A stretch of 64,000 nucleotides of DNA, from assembly GCF_000499845.2 (NCBI RefSeq), contig NC_023749.2:10859298-10923297 (forward strand), in the 5' to 3' direction. A program made the translations under genes and the position numbers. Below, one piece after another: positions 36,469 to 49,092 of this stretch. This DNA is from Phaseolus vulgaris. Taxonomy: Eukaryota > Streptophyta > Magnoliopsida > Fabales > Fabaceae. The first letter of the stretch is position 1, and every line of letters starts with the position of its first letter. The notes under the pieces were generated by a model. It was not told the origin of the DNA and searched no databases. It saw nothing but the letters and a program-made list of their open reading frames with translations.

Positions 36469-39400
36469 TCAAGTAGCAACAGTGTTTCTAGATAGGTGTA
36501 CAAAGAGAGATGTTAAGATAGTTGATTTGTATATTGTAGACATGGGGATCCTATACTTTCCTGTCTCAAATAATCCCTTTAGAAATGGCCAATAGCAAAT
36601 TATCAAATAAACACTACAAAAAATCTCACCAATTCCACAATCCTTCTTGCTTTCAGTTGCCACCACTGCTTGCATTCCTAATAGCTTGATCATTATTGCT
36701 GTCAACTGCAACAATAAAATGGTAGTGCCTGGCAAGAAAACTAGGGATTCATCGAAGGTGTACCGGGCAGCATCTTTGTCATCTCCAGCATCATCTGTTG
36801 GGGGTAAATCTTTCTTTGTTATGTCAAATACAGTTTCAGATATTCTTAATTTCTTAAGAAGGACACTGAGAAAAGCACAAAAACCAGCATTCATGGGTGT
36901 TATTCTTGACATTCTTTGATTATTCCACCATGCTTTAACTGATAGCCCTTCTGCTAAATATACTGATACAGTGTATACCTTGTAAATTACAAGAAAAGCA
37001 ACGGGAATACATATGCCATGCTCCTGAATTAAACAAAATACAAAGTTAACCTTCATATTATATGTATTCAAAATAAATATAAACATAGTAAAAAGTTGAC
37101 CTTTGGAATTGAATCAAAACAAAATATATGGTTGTATCCTCACTAAGTAAAAAAATTCTATTTATCTCCTTAAATTAGAGATGATAAATGGGTTGGATAT
37201 GACAAATGACCTGTCAACTTATTATCATTTAGACAGGACGACTCAACCTTTTAAACTTGTCAGTCTATATTTGTCTATTCCGTCTAATCCATCACTTTAT
37301 CGGGTTAGCCCGTCAGTCATTTTTTTATTTTTGACACTTTTACATTGAAAATGTCATCCTTTTAAAATAAATATTTGTGGTTGTCAATATTTTATATAGA
37401 AATTTATTTACATTAATTTCTTTGTACATCATATAATTCATTGAAGTATTATTGATATTTACTTTATTTTGTTACATATTAAATATTTTTTTATTAAAAT
37501 ATTAAAGTTTAATTCAATTTTAAAGTTATTTCTTGTATTTTTATTGTCCAAAAAATGATATAAATCAATACAACTAAATAAATAGATAAAAAACAAAAAA
37601 AAAACAAAAAAATTGAAAAGTAGTGGGTCAACCCACCATCTCACAAGTCCATCGTATGAAAAGATGTGTTACAAATTTCATCCAGTATAATATTTGTGGG
37701 TAAGGTCGTCCCACCCCACTTTTAACGAGTCAGTAATGAATTTTAGGGTTTAAAACAAGTCAGACTATCATGTTTTACTATCCATACCTTAAACTAGTAA
37801 TAATTACTTTAATATTTTCCCGATCATTTATATTATAAAGAAAATTTTGGGAATGATGCCAAGTAATAAAAAAAACCTACAATCTCTTATACAGTTTGTC
37901 TAATATTCTACCTTTTATTTAGTCTCAATTTCTACTTTGATGGTTACACTTAAGTTATATTTAAGGATTATATAATTAACAATCCTCAAATGTAAAATTA
38001 TGGATAATTGATTAAGTAAGAATGCTTTATGCAGTTTTAAAAGCAAAAAGAGAATAACGTAGAGTTGGATTTGTGTTTTGTTTAAATGTTGTTGTTGTTT
38101 AATTTGTTTACCTGTGGCAAGAAATTGGAGTTGGTGATGATGCAGTGTGCAAGAAGAGACGCATAACATACTTCAAAGAATGGTCTTAGCCCCCAATTCA
38201 TAATCCACATATATGCTATGCACTGCCTGAAAGTAAGCTTATGAAAAAGGGTGGCAAATATAGGACAGTGCTTGCTTAAAAAGATCTCCAGCAACCCTAT
38301 GGCCCATCTCTTCTGTTGGGCCATTGTAGTTGGGCCACCTCCTGGAGCAAAGCCTGTGAAGGCAATGGGCCTTGGTGTACACAATTCTGATCTCCAACCT
38401 TTTTCATGTATTGTCAGTCCAGTCAGCACATCCTCTGTTAGTGATCCATATATCCAACCCACCTATAATTTCCATCAAACCCATTTCAGCTTCAATTTCA
38501 ATACAATATTATACATGAAAAATAAATAAATTACTTTGCAAGTAAACCTTATACACTTATTTCTCATTTTTTTTTCTTAATACCACTACAAGAAAATCAT
38601 GAAATAAAAATTAATTTTTAGAGACCAAAATAATTAGTTGCAATAGTAACTAAATTAGAGACCTTAAATAGTTTTTAAATTGATATCTAATTAGCAACCA
38701 AAGTTTTTGCTACCAAATTTAGAAACTAAATAATTGGTAGTTAAAACATTGATTGTTAATTAGATACCAATTTAAAAACTATTTAACAATAATAGAAATT
38801 AATTTACAAACCATTTTTTAGTTTATAAAATGATCTCTAGTTTAGTTACTATTGCAACTAATTATTTTGATATCTAAAAATTGGTTTATATTTCATGATT
38901 TTCTTGTAGTAGTATAGAATGTATTTTATAAATAATCCATTATATAAAAAGAATGTTGAGTTACATTTGTTTATTCTCAAGTCTTCAAAATAATCGCCAC
39001 GTTTCAATTGCATTAATAAAGTCTCACATGTAACCTAAATATAAAATTTTAGTCTCCAATACTTATAATATTATTAGACTATCAATTTCATTGTGTATTC
39101 ACATTATATCAAACGTGAAAAATAAAGAGATGTTATAATATGTGTCATGGTACAGTATGATTTTTATTAAGATAAAATTTTAATGACTCTAATATTATGT
39201 TAGAAAGTTATATTGGAAAGTTGACTTTTAAGTCTAATTTATTTTCGTAAAAGATAAGAAAATGTAAGATTTAATATATGATGAATTACAAATACAGTTA
39301 AATCTTAAAATAAGAGTAATTGTTCTCTTTATATATTTGAGTGAGAGAAGAGAGGTGAAAACATAAATATCAATTAATCTTAGCTATATGTATGAATAGA

Positions 39401-42400
39401 GTTAAATAATAATGATTTTTGTCATCTTCACTTTCTATGATGTCTTGTCTTTTACACTCATTCACGTATTAAAGTATATTTTTTCTAGATTATGTGGCTG
39501 TAAAAAGTTAGCTAAAACTAATTTAAAAAACAAATTATTTTTGACCAATTTTAAGTTTGATTAATCAAAGACTTGCACATGTTTAGCTGGAATAACTATA
39601 TTTCTATAAACTCTCTTAAATGGTTGTTTAATATACCTGTTTGCCCCATCCTGTGCCATATTCATATCCACAACTAGCAACTTGGCTTGCTAAGTCAATA
39701 ACTTGAGCAATATTATCAGCATTTGGCGAATATCTTCTTCCTTCCAAAGCACAACCAGCTGACTTCATTATCTCCTTTGAAGCTCCAAATTTTTGTTTTA
39801 ATTCCTCCTCTGATATGCTGTTTCCTGAAAAAATGGCTAGAATAAACAATAGATAAACAATAAAAATTAAATTAATAGATGCATATTCCATTCACGGATA
39901 TGCTGAAATTAATGGTTTACATCAAGAGAATTTTGATATAAATTTGATGTGCTTAAATTAGGTTATTTTATATTTAAACCAATATCAGGAGAGTTTTATC
40001 TCTACCTTTGCTTTGGAAAGAAACATTTCCACTTAAAATTAATATAATCATACATGCCCTGAAGGTTCTAGATCAAGAGAACAATTCCATAATAAAATGT
40101 TCTTAATTACGTGTATGTACGTTGAAACCTAAACTAACACAATTTTTTGTATGATTGAAAAATTGCATAAAATTTTGTTTTATGCAATCGAATGACTAAA
40201 TATTTTTTTTTCTTGAGATACTAAAGTAATACTATCACTTGATTTTCACTTTTATATAAGGATTAAAACAGCAAACTATATACTGAACACAGTACTAAAT
40301 TATAATCGTATCTTCAGAAACTGAAATCATGAAAACATAAAGGTATCTCTGTAACATGTACCCTTGTGAACGTAATCTGGAGAAAGACCATAAATAACTT
40401 TTCTTCTATGGAAGCAGTTTGTTCCAGCGTAGAAAGGCCCTTGCAGTCCAGCTAATCCAGTTGCAAAGTACTGCATTATATAGAAAGAGATTTTCTTAGA
40501 AGTAATAAATTGACCTAACTTAGATGGTACTATAAAGATTAGTATTTAATTTCAACCACCTTAATCAAAATTGCCATCTGGTTTCCAAAAGGGTCGTCCT
40601 TTAATGTAGCATAGAATTGTTGGGGAAATTGAGCAAATGCAACTTCTTTTTGCCCTTTGGGATCAAGTAAAATGCACAACGCATCATGAACAATCTTTGG
40701 ATTATTTACAATCATGTCACAGTCCACGTTCAACATAAAGGGAGCATTGGTTATCAACCCCGAGACTCTTGTCTGAAATATAATTGGAAGTTGAATCAAA
40801 GGAGAGAAACTCAAAGATTATCTGAGTTTGTGATGAAAAACATGGCTAAAAGATGAGTGTAATGAAGGAGTTCACAAACTGAATATGCTAGTGCATACAG
40901 CAAAACCTAACCACATGAGACTTACACAACTTTTTACTATATATGCACCATTGAGATTCACCATTGATGAAGTGAGATTCACCATTGAAAAATATCAGAA
41001 AAGCAAAATAGACAGTTTCTCACCAAAACATTCATGGCACCAGCTTTGAAATGATGAGAATGTTTTGGCCTCTTCTCTCTAGATATATAGATCAAATGCG
41101 GTAACCCATCTTCAAGCTCTTCTTTGTTCTCCCATATAACCTAACAAATTCATAATATAAGTAAGCAGTGGCATTTTTATTAAAATAAAGTGAAAAACAT
41201 GTTCAAGTTATTATACTTTTCTAAACACTGCTGAATCCGCAGAATAATTGAAGAGAAATTCTGGTTTTTTCGCCAAAAGCTATCCATGTTTGCACATCAA
41301 AATCAGATATTGCACAAACTCACGCACAGTGTATATGATTAATAATACTATTATATTCAGATTCAACCTTTTATTTAGGAAAAAATTTGTTATTTTTTAG
41401 ACGGGCAGCGAAACCAGTGTGCCCCTATACTGTTTTGCTTGTAACATAAACAAAACAAAATTTACTATTTAAAAACAATCATATGACAAGAGAAGATACG
41501 TGACGGAAATGAATATAGAAAGAATAAGATTTGTTTTGATATCGTTGAATAGTTCAACACTTGTGACTTAGATAAGTGTTGCATATACCTTGATTATGGA
41601 TGGATGATTTGTCTTCTCAGTGTTTGAGAAAACAGCAAAGTCTCCATAATTTGGATTTGATTTTTGGGATGCTTCCAATTCTATTTTTCTGCTAAGATCA
41701 CCATACATATCCTGCCGACACACAACGACACAACCATTTTGAAAGTTTCTGGTCAGAGACACCATCTTATTTTAATCTTAAGTCAAATTAATAGTAGTTT
41801 AGTTACTATTTATTGATTTTAGTTGTCTTCATGCTTTTCATATATTAGTAGCCAAAAAGTTTTATTTTTGGCATTACATATCTTTTCTCTATTTGTTGAA
41901 TGTGGTAGAATAGTTTATCCTTTTTATCTTTCAGTCATACATATAACTTCTCTCCAAAATTAAATCAGTTGAACAATCTTCACTACAAATAAAATCACTA
42001 AATATAAATTAATTTTAGAGACAAAAAATAATTAGCTGGTATAGTGACTAAATTAATTAAAAATAATTTTAAATACTAAAAAAAATATTGATTTCTAAGT
42101 TAGTTTATCCTATTGATAAATAGTTTCTAAATTGATATCTAATTATCTATCAATGTTTTAACTATCAATTATTTAAATTTTAAATATTTGGTAGGTAGCA
42201 AGAACTTTCATAACTAATTAATTAATTAGTAATTTAGAAACTATTTATCAATCATAAAAACTAATTTAGAAAATATTTTTTTTAGTCTTTAAAATGATCT
42301 CTAATTTAGTCAATATAACAACTAATTATTTTTAGTTTCCATTAAATGATTTTCTTGTAGTGCTTATCCTTAGTATTATCAATTAAGATTTCAGGTTTAA

Positions 42401-43351
42401 TATTATTAGTTAACAAAAATCACAATTTTATTAAATCTGTTGTTTGAACTAAAAAAGGTGAACAAGATGATGCTAAGGCAAGTTACAGTTTAGGTATATG
42501 AAAAAATGCTACTTACATTTTTTTAAGATAAAATCATTTAATTAGTAAAATATTGAAAACTATATTGATTTTTTACTTTCCATTATCTAAATTTACAATT
42601 TTTTTTGTTCTCTCTTTGTGATTTTAATTTTTTTTTCAAACAATCATAGGTTTTTTCAATATTATAAATACATAAAGTTCTTTCAAATATTTAAATTCTC
42701 GTATTATAGATTCATTAAAATCAAACCAACAAAAATCTAATATTTAAAAGAAATTTTATTAGTTATCACATTCCTATATAGTTTTATTAAAATTTACAAA
42801 AATTGTATGCTAAAATAATCTTCTAAAAATCTAATAGATGAAATTATTTTCATAAGAAATTAAGAATGTCTTCTATGTTATTTGACAACTTTTTTTTAAT
42901 TACCTATCATTTTTTAATAAATATAAATAAAATATATTTATATTTTAGACCCTTTCTAAGTCTAACTTTTTTTGTATATGTAACATTTTAAAATTTTTTA
43001 CTTTGATTATACGAATAGTAAATAAAATTTAAAATGATAAATATATATAATGATACCAGGTAGTTAATTGAACAAGTAAAAGACCAAGAAACATAAACAA
43101 ATGTCCACATTATACCAATGAAAACTTTCCTATTAAGGAAATAAAAAAGACGTCTTCTCCTACCAAAAACAGCAAGCTGATTTACTTAGCAACAAATAAA
43201 ACATGCCGCCTGATATATACCATAAATAAAAAATAATTTTTTTTCCTGATATATAATTTTAATTTGATTATAATGTATTAAAAATTATAAAATCAAGACT
43301 TACAACAAATAAAATTTGTGATATATTAGAGAATGTGATGATATCAGTTTT

Positions 43352-43388
<37 letters not shown>

Positions 43389-44463
43389 CTATTAATTGAA
43401 ACTCCATTCTGTAGAAAATAGATTTGAGGAAATTATGTATTATTTAACAAAGACTTAACAGACTGTTTCTGTTTCCTTTGTCCAAAAATATATAATGTTT
43501 ATGTTTGCATTATGATATATATAATTATGGAAGTTACCTTCATTTGTAACCATTCTTGTTTGAATTGTGGTGTGTTGTTGGACGTGGAGACCTCAAGTTT
43601 GTCAGAGAAGTATCTGAATGGAGCTCTAATTTGCACGTCGTATTTCTTACAGAATGGTACCCAAAACTTGGCAAATTTGGAGGCTTCTTGAAGAGCATAG
43701 AAAGTTAGGGGGGAACAACCATCGTCAGAAACATAACAAGCAAGCTTGTGAGGTGGGTAATCAAGTGCCAACAGAGACAACACAGTGTTCACTGTGATAA
43801 TGGGTGGTTCAAGGACAGAGTCTGCTGTTGTCACAAACAAATCCACTGGTGGAAGATCCTGCACACTGCTCACAAAACTCACTAATAGCAACAAAAAAGG
43901 CATGCATGCATATTTAATGTCTACACTCAAAATTTTACTCGCTATTTGTAATGATAAAATATACTACTAACTCATCGTTAGAATAGAAATATTTTTTATC
44001 AGTAGCAGCAAAAGTTGCTCATAGAAAGAAAGTAACAACAACTGTTGATGATAATTATAGGTTTTATAAAAGAAAGTAACAACAACTGTTGATGATAATT
44101 ATAGGTTTTATAAAAGAAAGTAACAAAACAGTTGATGGTAATTGAATTAGCAAGGCATTATAAATGAAAGTATAGTTAGCTATTTGTAAGCAAATGGAGT
44201 CAATACCTTTGTAAGAGACGTTCTGGGTAGGTTTTGATTACTGCTGGACTCCACTGAGTGGCGAGGGTGAAAAACCAAGAGATGGTGAACCATGATTCGC
44301 AGACAAAAGCAACAAACCAAGGGAAAGAGTAGTTGTTGACAGAGATAACGCGGTAGCCAAGCAGCAACAAGAGAAGGATTAAGAGCAAACTCTCCGTTAC
44401 CCTTTTATAAGTATGCTTGTACCAGTGTTTCTCATAGAGGGGGAAAGAGTTTTGGTTGGCCAT
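36469..44463 (-). CDS. Cellulose synthase-like protein, CslB/CslH group
   Basis: Exons (minus): 44463-44207, 43865-43538, 41711-41589, 41140-41024, 40772-40560, 40470-40362, 39824-39637, 38462-38112, 37023-36469. All are GT..AG and in frame; 746 residues, normal for CslB/CslH. It is a GT2 processive beta-glycosyltransferase of the Golgi/endomembrane system. There are two N-terminal membrane helices (about residues 23-70, [15 protein letters not shown] and [15 protein letters not shown]) and no RING finger, as expected for Csl proteins. Catalytic motifs are intact: VSDDG (D133/D134), NVDCD (D292/D294), LTED (D456) and QQKRW (Q494, R497, W498). The C-terminal third has further membrane helices ([42 protein letters not shown]). 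Product polysaccharide not deducible. Arabidopsis CslB genes flank the CAP-H/DUF1068 pair, supporting CslB orthology. Introns 2, 7 and 8 carry DNA transposons. Confidence 0.95.
37176..37786. mobile_element. non-autonomous hAT-like element in CslB intron 8
   Basis: Flanks CCTTAAAT (37168-37175) and CCTTAAAC (37787-37794) form an 8 bp target duplication with one mismatch, the hAT hallmark size. The ends TAGAGATGATAAATGGG and (reverse complement of the right end) TATGGATAGTAAAAC are imperfect inverted repeats similar to hAT 'TAGGGATG' ends. The interior is AT-rich with 'GTGGGTCAACCCACC'-type subterminal motifs. No transposase ORF. Confidence 0.7.
38584..38911. mobile_element. CACTA-type MITE in CslB intron 7
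   Basis: The left end CACTACAAGAAAATCATGAA (38584) is inverted at the right end, TTCATGATTTTCTTGTAGTA (38892-38911), matching except for the last base. Inner arms also pair (TAGAGACC...AATTAGTTGCAATAGTAAC versus GTTACTATTGCAACTAATTA). No coding capacity. A 3 bp target duplication is not evident (TAC on the left, GTA on the right). Confidence 0.85.
41981..42362. mobile_element. CACTA-type MITE in CslB intron 2, TSD CTT
   Basis: Starts CACTACAAATAAAATCACTA and ends AAATGATTTTCTTGTAGTG, imperfect inverted repeats. Flanked by CTT at 41978-41980 and 42363-42365, the 3 bp duplication typical of CACTA elements. The interior (TTTTAGAGAC, AATTAGCTGGTATAGTGAC, AATGATCTCTAATTTAGT) is related to the MITE at 38584, so both belong to one family. 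382 bases, non-coding. Confidence 0.88.
43357..43385. repeat. (TA)n microsatellite in CslB intron 2
   Basis: About 14 TA units. Confidence 0.95.
44028..44145. repeat. 44 bp tandem repeat in CslB intron 1
   Basis: GAAAGTAACAACAACTGTTG starts at 44028 and 44072, and a third, slightly altered unit (GAAAGTAACAAAACAGTTGA) at 44116. Units 1 and 2 appear identical. It ends about 60 bases before the exon 1 donor. Confidence 0.92.
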
Positions 44464-44529
44464 TGATTTGAGCTAAGATGTTAAGAGAGGTGTATGTGTG
44501 TGTGAATATGAAGACAATGAACCAAGGTG

Positions 44530-44537
44530 TATTTATA
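44530..44537 (-). promoter_or_regulatory. TATA box of the CslB/H gene
   Basis: TATAAATA on the minus strand, about 67 bases upstream of the start codon at 44463. That distance would leave a short 5' leader. Confidence 0.6.
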
Positions 44538-45530
44538 ATAAACAAATGAGTGTCGTAAAACAATTACACATGGTCATTTGCTAAGTAAGACAACAATTGA
44601 CTGTTTAACACTTAATTAACATTTACTGGCCGTCCTAGATGCTTTTTTGTTGTTATTGTGGCAGCAGCCAGCTCAATTATTGGATGGTTATTGTTAACTT
44701 ATTTTGCACCCAGTTTTCTAGTAACTTGTTTCATTGGCCATCAAGGTTTATACGTCTGAAAGAGAAGAAGCAAGAGATAGATAGATAGATACATGTCACA
44801 GAAAAAATTTGTGATCCGTCGCATTACGTAGATTATTAGACCACTACTCTATAACACATGGTAGAAAAAAACACACCGTGCACAGGAAGCGGTGTAGGGA
44901 CAGGACCACTAAGGTGAAGATCGAAATTTTATGTGAAGGTGATCGCTACTAATAAGTATCGGTCTGCATTACGGTCCCCATCTGAGCTTTCCAGAGCATT
45001 TCAACCACACCGGTCACAAATTGCTGCTAGATATGTTCAACATGTAGATATCATATTCGTAAACCTCTGCATATTCTAGATGGAAAAGATTTATTTGAAA
45101 CTAGAGTAAAAACATACACTTCATAATAATATTACAATATTTAAAATTAAAATATTATTTTATTAATTTGTAAAGCATATACTTTTCGTGTTGGGAGCGT
45201 TTAATTCTCAATTAAGGAAAAGTTGTCCTAAACACATGCGACGAAAAGCTAATGTATTTCTATCTATATAATATATGGATGAATATTGTAACAACTTTAA
45301 AAATAAAAATTCAAAAACATCATTATTCTTTCATTTCAAATTTTTTCATTTTATAAGAATTTTCATCCACTTTTTTTGATAATTATAATATTTCCCAATT
45401 ATATGTATTCATTAAAACAATGAAAATGAATTAATTAATTTATAATAAAAATAATACAATAAAAATAAGACAAATTAAAATAATTGAATTATCCTTAGAA
45501 AATCCATACTTCCAACTAGAAGTACAAATT
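44538..45530. other. upstream of CslB and intergenic
   Basis: Promoter region of the CslB gene up to about 45000, including a short GATA run near 44782. Then AT-rich DNA toward the hAT remnant. No gene recognised. Confidence 0.4.
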
Positions 45531-45539
45531 ATTGCTTCC

Positions 45540-47151
45540 ACATTTTAAGGAAAAAGACGATTCCAATATTGTTAAAAATTTGAGACCCAATGCTAAATGC
45601 AAATGCAATGCTAAATGCAAATGCAACTTTAGTTGTAGGGATGCTCAACAAATCTCTAGCCATTAAAGCAAGATTTGAAAAGTGTTAACTATTATATTTC
45701 CACCATTCTATCATATCCATTTGTTCTAAAAGGTCAAAATTCAAAGTTGGTTCATCCAAATAAGTGTTCAGTTTTGTCCTTCCAGCTTTATTAGCTACTT
45801 GAAGCTTGCGCATTTTTAACTCTTATTATAATGTATTAAGTTAGTAACATGAATAATGGACCGCTGCAAAAAAAAAATTAAAAATGAATTAAAGTGCATT
45901 ATTAAAGTAAGTAACTTACATAAAAAAGACTTGATTTAGACATAGATGAGGATGAAGATTGTCCTTGTTTATGCTTTTGAACATTTAATGATGTTGTCAA
46001 ACCTTTGGTAGAATATTCAACAAAAAGTTTGTATAATTTTTTCTTGATCTTTTCCAATTTCAACTCCCAAGTAAGTGAATCAATTTTTTCAAAGCAAAAA
46101 CTTAATGTTTCTAACTTCATCCTTGGATCTAAAATTGCACCAAATGCAAGTACAACGCTATATCCATCCTAATATTTCTCAAATTTTACTATCATCAATT
46201 TAGCCATTTTCTTAATTAGTACATCCTCATCATTCACATTTCCCATCAACAAACATTGAATTTTCCAAACTTGTAAAAAATACAAGTTAGAAGTAGGATA
46301 ACTTGTAGCAAAAATCAAGTTAGTGATATCATAAAAGGGTAATAAGAACCTACAAATTTTTCCAGCTCTCTCCCACTCTTCCTCTGAAGGGCAATATTTA
46401 TAAGATTCATCAACCATGTGGAAGCTTCCAAAAACAAGTTGATATTTAAGAACACTTTTAATCATCAAGTAAGTAGAGTTTCATTTTGTAGCGACATCAA
46501 GACACAACCCACATTATGCATCAATATCACTAAACCTTTCATATACATTCTCCCAATATCAGCCTTAATAGTGTTTATAGAAACCATAATTGCATTAGGA
46601 CACAAGTAGTTTATCCAAGTCCTAAGTTCGGGATACTCAACAATCTCTTCATTATTAATATTAACGGCCGATATCTCTCATCTTATTTTATTTCATTGAT
46701 TCAGCTTGGTTTAGTCCTCTAAGTTTTAAAACTTGGTTGCTTGTTGTTAATTTCTCAAATCTAGACAAGTTACTAAATAAACTGAGGGGAACAGATAAAC
46801 CTAAAAACTGAAATCAAAATATAAAACAAGTGATCCAAATGTCGGAAGTAGAAGCAAGCACTACACTGAGTGTACGTTCTCGACAGCGTGAAGCACAGTC
46901 GTGCGTGGAGGAGGTTGGTCGTGCCACCGTGCGTGTCGTGCGTGGAGGTTGCGAAGTGGAGGTGGAATGATGTCGTCGTGCGTGGAGGTTGCAGAGTAGA
47001 GATGGAGGTTAGTGGGCCAACCCTCCCTGCCCCGCAGTTGGCCTGTGTGGGCTGTGGGTTATGCGGGGCGCGCTTAAGCGGGTTGATTTACTGAGCTTGC
47101 CCTGTGCTTTTTACTAGCAGGTTATGGGCCGACCCGCATGGCCCATCCCTA
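45540..47151 (-). mobile_element. decayed hAT transposon with transposase pseudogene
   Basis: Reading on minus: the 5' end TAGGGATGGGCCATGCGGGT at 47151 is a typical hAT terminus, followed by a GC-rich leader. Transposase pieces follow: LCPNAIMVSINTIKADI (about 46590), then after an internal deletion LDVATK*NSTYLMIKSVL with TGA at 46481-46483 in place of Trp, PSEEEWERAGKICRFLLPFY (46380 down), EKY*DGYSVVLAFGAILDP with TAG at 46169-46171 in place of Trp, and the C-terminal dimerisation remnant ARDLLSIPTTKVAFAF (about 45660), which carries a small internal duplication. The RNase-H-like core between the first two pieces is deleted. It cannot encode active transposase. The left terminus and target duplication were not found. 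Confidence 0.8.
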
Positions 47152-47272
47152 GGTTTAACTAACATAAAGTAGGCTACATATTAAAAATAATAAATTTAGC
47201 ATTGCTTTTTGGGATGCTATAATGGATATAAAACTAAATAATTAAACTTAGCGTCAGTTATAGGAATACTAC

Positions 47273-47470
47273 CACTACAACAATTTTTTTTATTTACATA
47301 CCGACTATTACATACAGATTTAGATCCGTATGTAAAGTGAGCGTTAAATACGAATATTTACATACATATTTAATTCAATATGTAAATAGGCATTAGATAC
47401 AATTTTTTTTGCATGTAAGCCAAAATTGATTACATACGAATTTAATTAGTATGTAATGTTGGCGCTATGA
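47273..47470. mobile_element. CACTA-like terminus with subterminal repeats
   Basis: CACTACAACAATTTTTTTTA begins at 47273, followed by repeated 'TTACATAC' motifs in both orientations (about 47293, 47305, 47326, 47350, 47430, 47448), as in CACTA subterminal arrays. A matching opposite end was not found in the window, so the element is truncated or larger. A 110-residue open frame at 47551-47883 (minus) may be interior sequence but resembles nothing I know. Confidence 0.5.
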
Positions 47471-47883
47471 AGAGGGAATGATTTTCGAAGGATTTATGTA
47501 CATGTATTACATACATAATTAAAAAAAATAAAAGTGTGGGCGGTTAAATATCATTTTTGGCCACTGTTGTTTATAATTATATCATATACATGCGTGGCTA
47601 AAATTACCTTCACTTCGTCAATGAATTCACTAAGTTTTAAAGACTCCATTGAACTGATTCCAAAACATAAATCCCAAATTCGTGCCCCAATTCTGAAACC
47701 AAAAATCCTAAACATCTTCTTCAAAGTCAGATTGTTTACCAACCGGACTATCAATGTGTGTGAGCAAGGTAAGCGGTTCGTAAGCAATTTGTAAGCAAAT
47801 TTGTTCTTCCAATCCATGCCGAAAGCAAAATATGTGAAAGGATAACATTTTCGTAGATTGTCTCCTAAATATCTATTCCTCAC

Positions 47884-49092
47884 ATATTTAAAAACTTCTT
47901 ATCATTCATTACACACAAATGTTATAAAAAAAAGAACATTTCAAATCTATTCTTAGCATTCAAATATGTTAAGCATTATCACTTAGGTCAGATGCTTAGA
48001 AGTACTTTCCAGTCAAATCTAAGGATCAAAATCATGAATAAAGATTCAAACTTTAAGAATAAAATGACAATACCAATCATCAATCAAGAACAAAATATGA
48101 TAAATAAATATCACATCAATACATAAGAGTTTGAACATATCATTCTCAATCCCAAATGGAAGAATTAGCCACTTATATTGGTCATTACAAGCATGAAAAG
48201 CAAGAAAAGAAGATCCATGGTGTTTCTCCTTGATGACCGCCTCCTCTAGGAATTTCTATCTCTCAATATCCTCCCAATGATGTTTAGGGTTTGCCTCACG
48301 CCTTCTATTTAACCTAATTGGGCTTGGGTTAAGTGACATGGCTCAAGGGAAATATTGCTTGCTTAAGAGAGTTTAATGAGAAAAAGCCAAACTTCACCAA
48401 AGTGAACTCGCTTAATCGAGCCTTGGACGAGTCCCTCTGGAGTGGTCTTGCTTGGGCGAGTTTGGACGAGTTTCAATGTTCCAACTTTGCCTTTTCATCT
48501 TGTCTTTAATTTATCTATTCTCATTTATCCTTTTTATCTCCATTTTCCCATAGATTCATGAAATTAACACAAATTTGAGAATAAATCGTTCATATTCATC
48601 TTATAATCCAAAAATATGTAAAAAAGGTTCAAATTTCTAAATTAGAGGTTAAATTATAACTATTTTATCAATTAAAGTCCATAAATGCCTATCTTTTTAC
48701 ATGAAATATTACCAAATTATGACACTTATTAGAACATCTTAAGTATTTTGCTTAAAGAGGTTAGATGTAACCTAGGATTTGAGTGAACTAGTACAAAATT
48801 TGGCTTGTTAGTTAGTATTAATGGAAGTTAGTTGCATCTCTTAAAATTAAATTACTTACTAATGTGTTTTGCTTGGTTTTATAAGAAAGTTGTACATGTA
48901 TCTGAGTTTCTTTAGTGTTGTACATGTATCTGAGTTTCTTTAGTGTCGTACATGTAATAGATTATCCGTTTTTCTTTACTAGTTTGCAAGACTGAACTTT
49001 TAGCCTTCCGATACCAACAATACTTAAGTTTTCTTAGGTTTCTGAGTTGAGGTTATTGCATTAAAAGATTTTTTGAATTAGAACCCTGTTTA
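47884..49092. other. intergenic DNA, likely old LTR-element fragments
   Basis: 48240-48500 contains 'TTGGGCTTGGGTTAAGTGAC' and 'CTTGCTTGGGCGAGTTTGG' motifs seen in legume LTR retrotransposons, without definable ends. No gene. Confidence 0.35.
48891..48956. repeat. 28 bp tandem repeat, 2.3 units
   Basis: TGTACATGTATCTGAGTTTC occurs at 48891 and 48919, with a partial third unit (CGTACATGTA) at 48947. Confidence 0.9.

Noticed and set aside
47551..47883. Minus-strand 110-residue open frame as a gene
   Set aside because: No recognisable motif, no splice partners, and it lies just inside a CACTA-like terminus; kept only as possible element interior.
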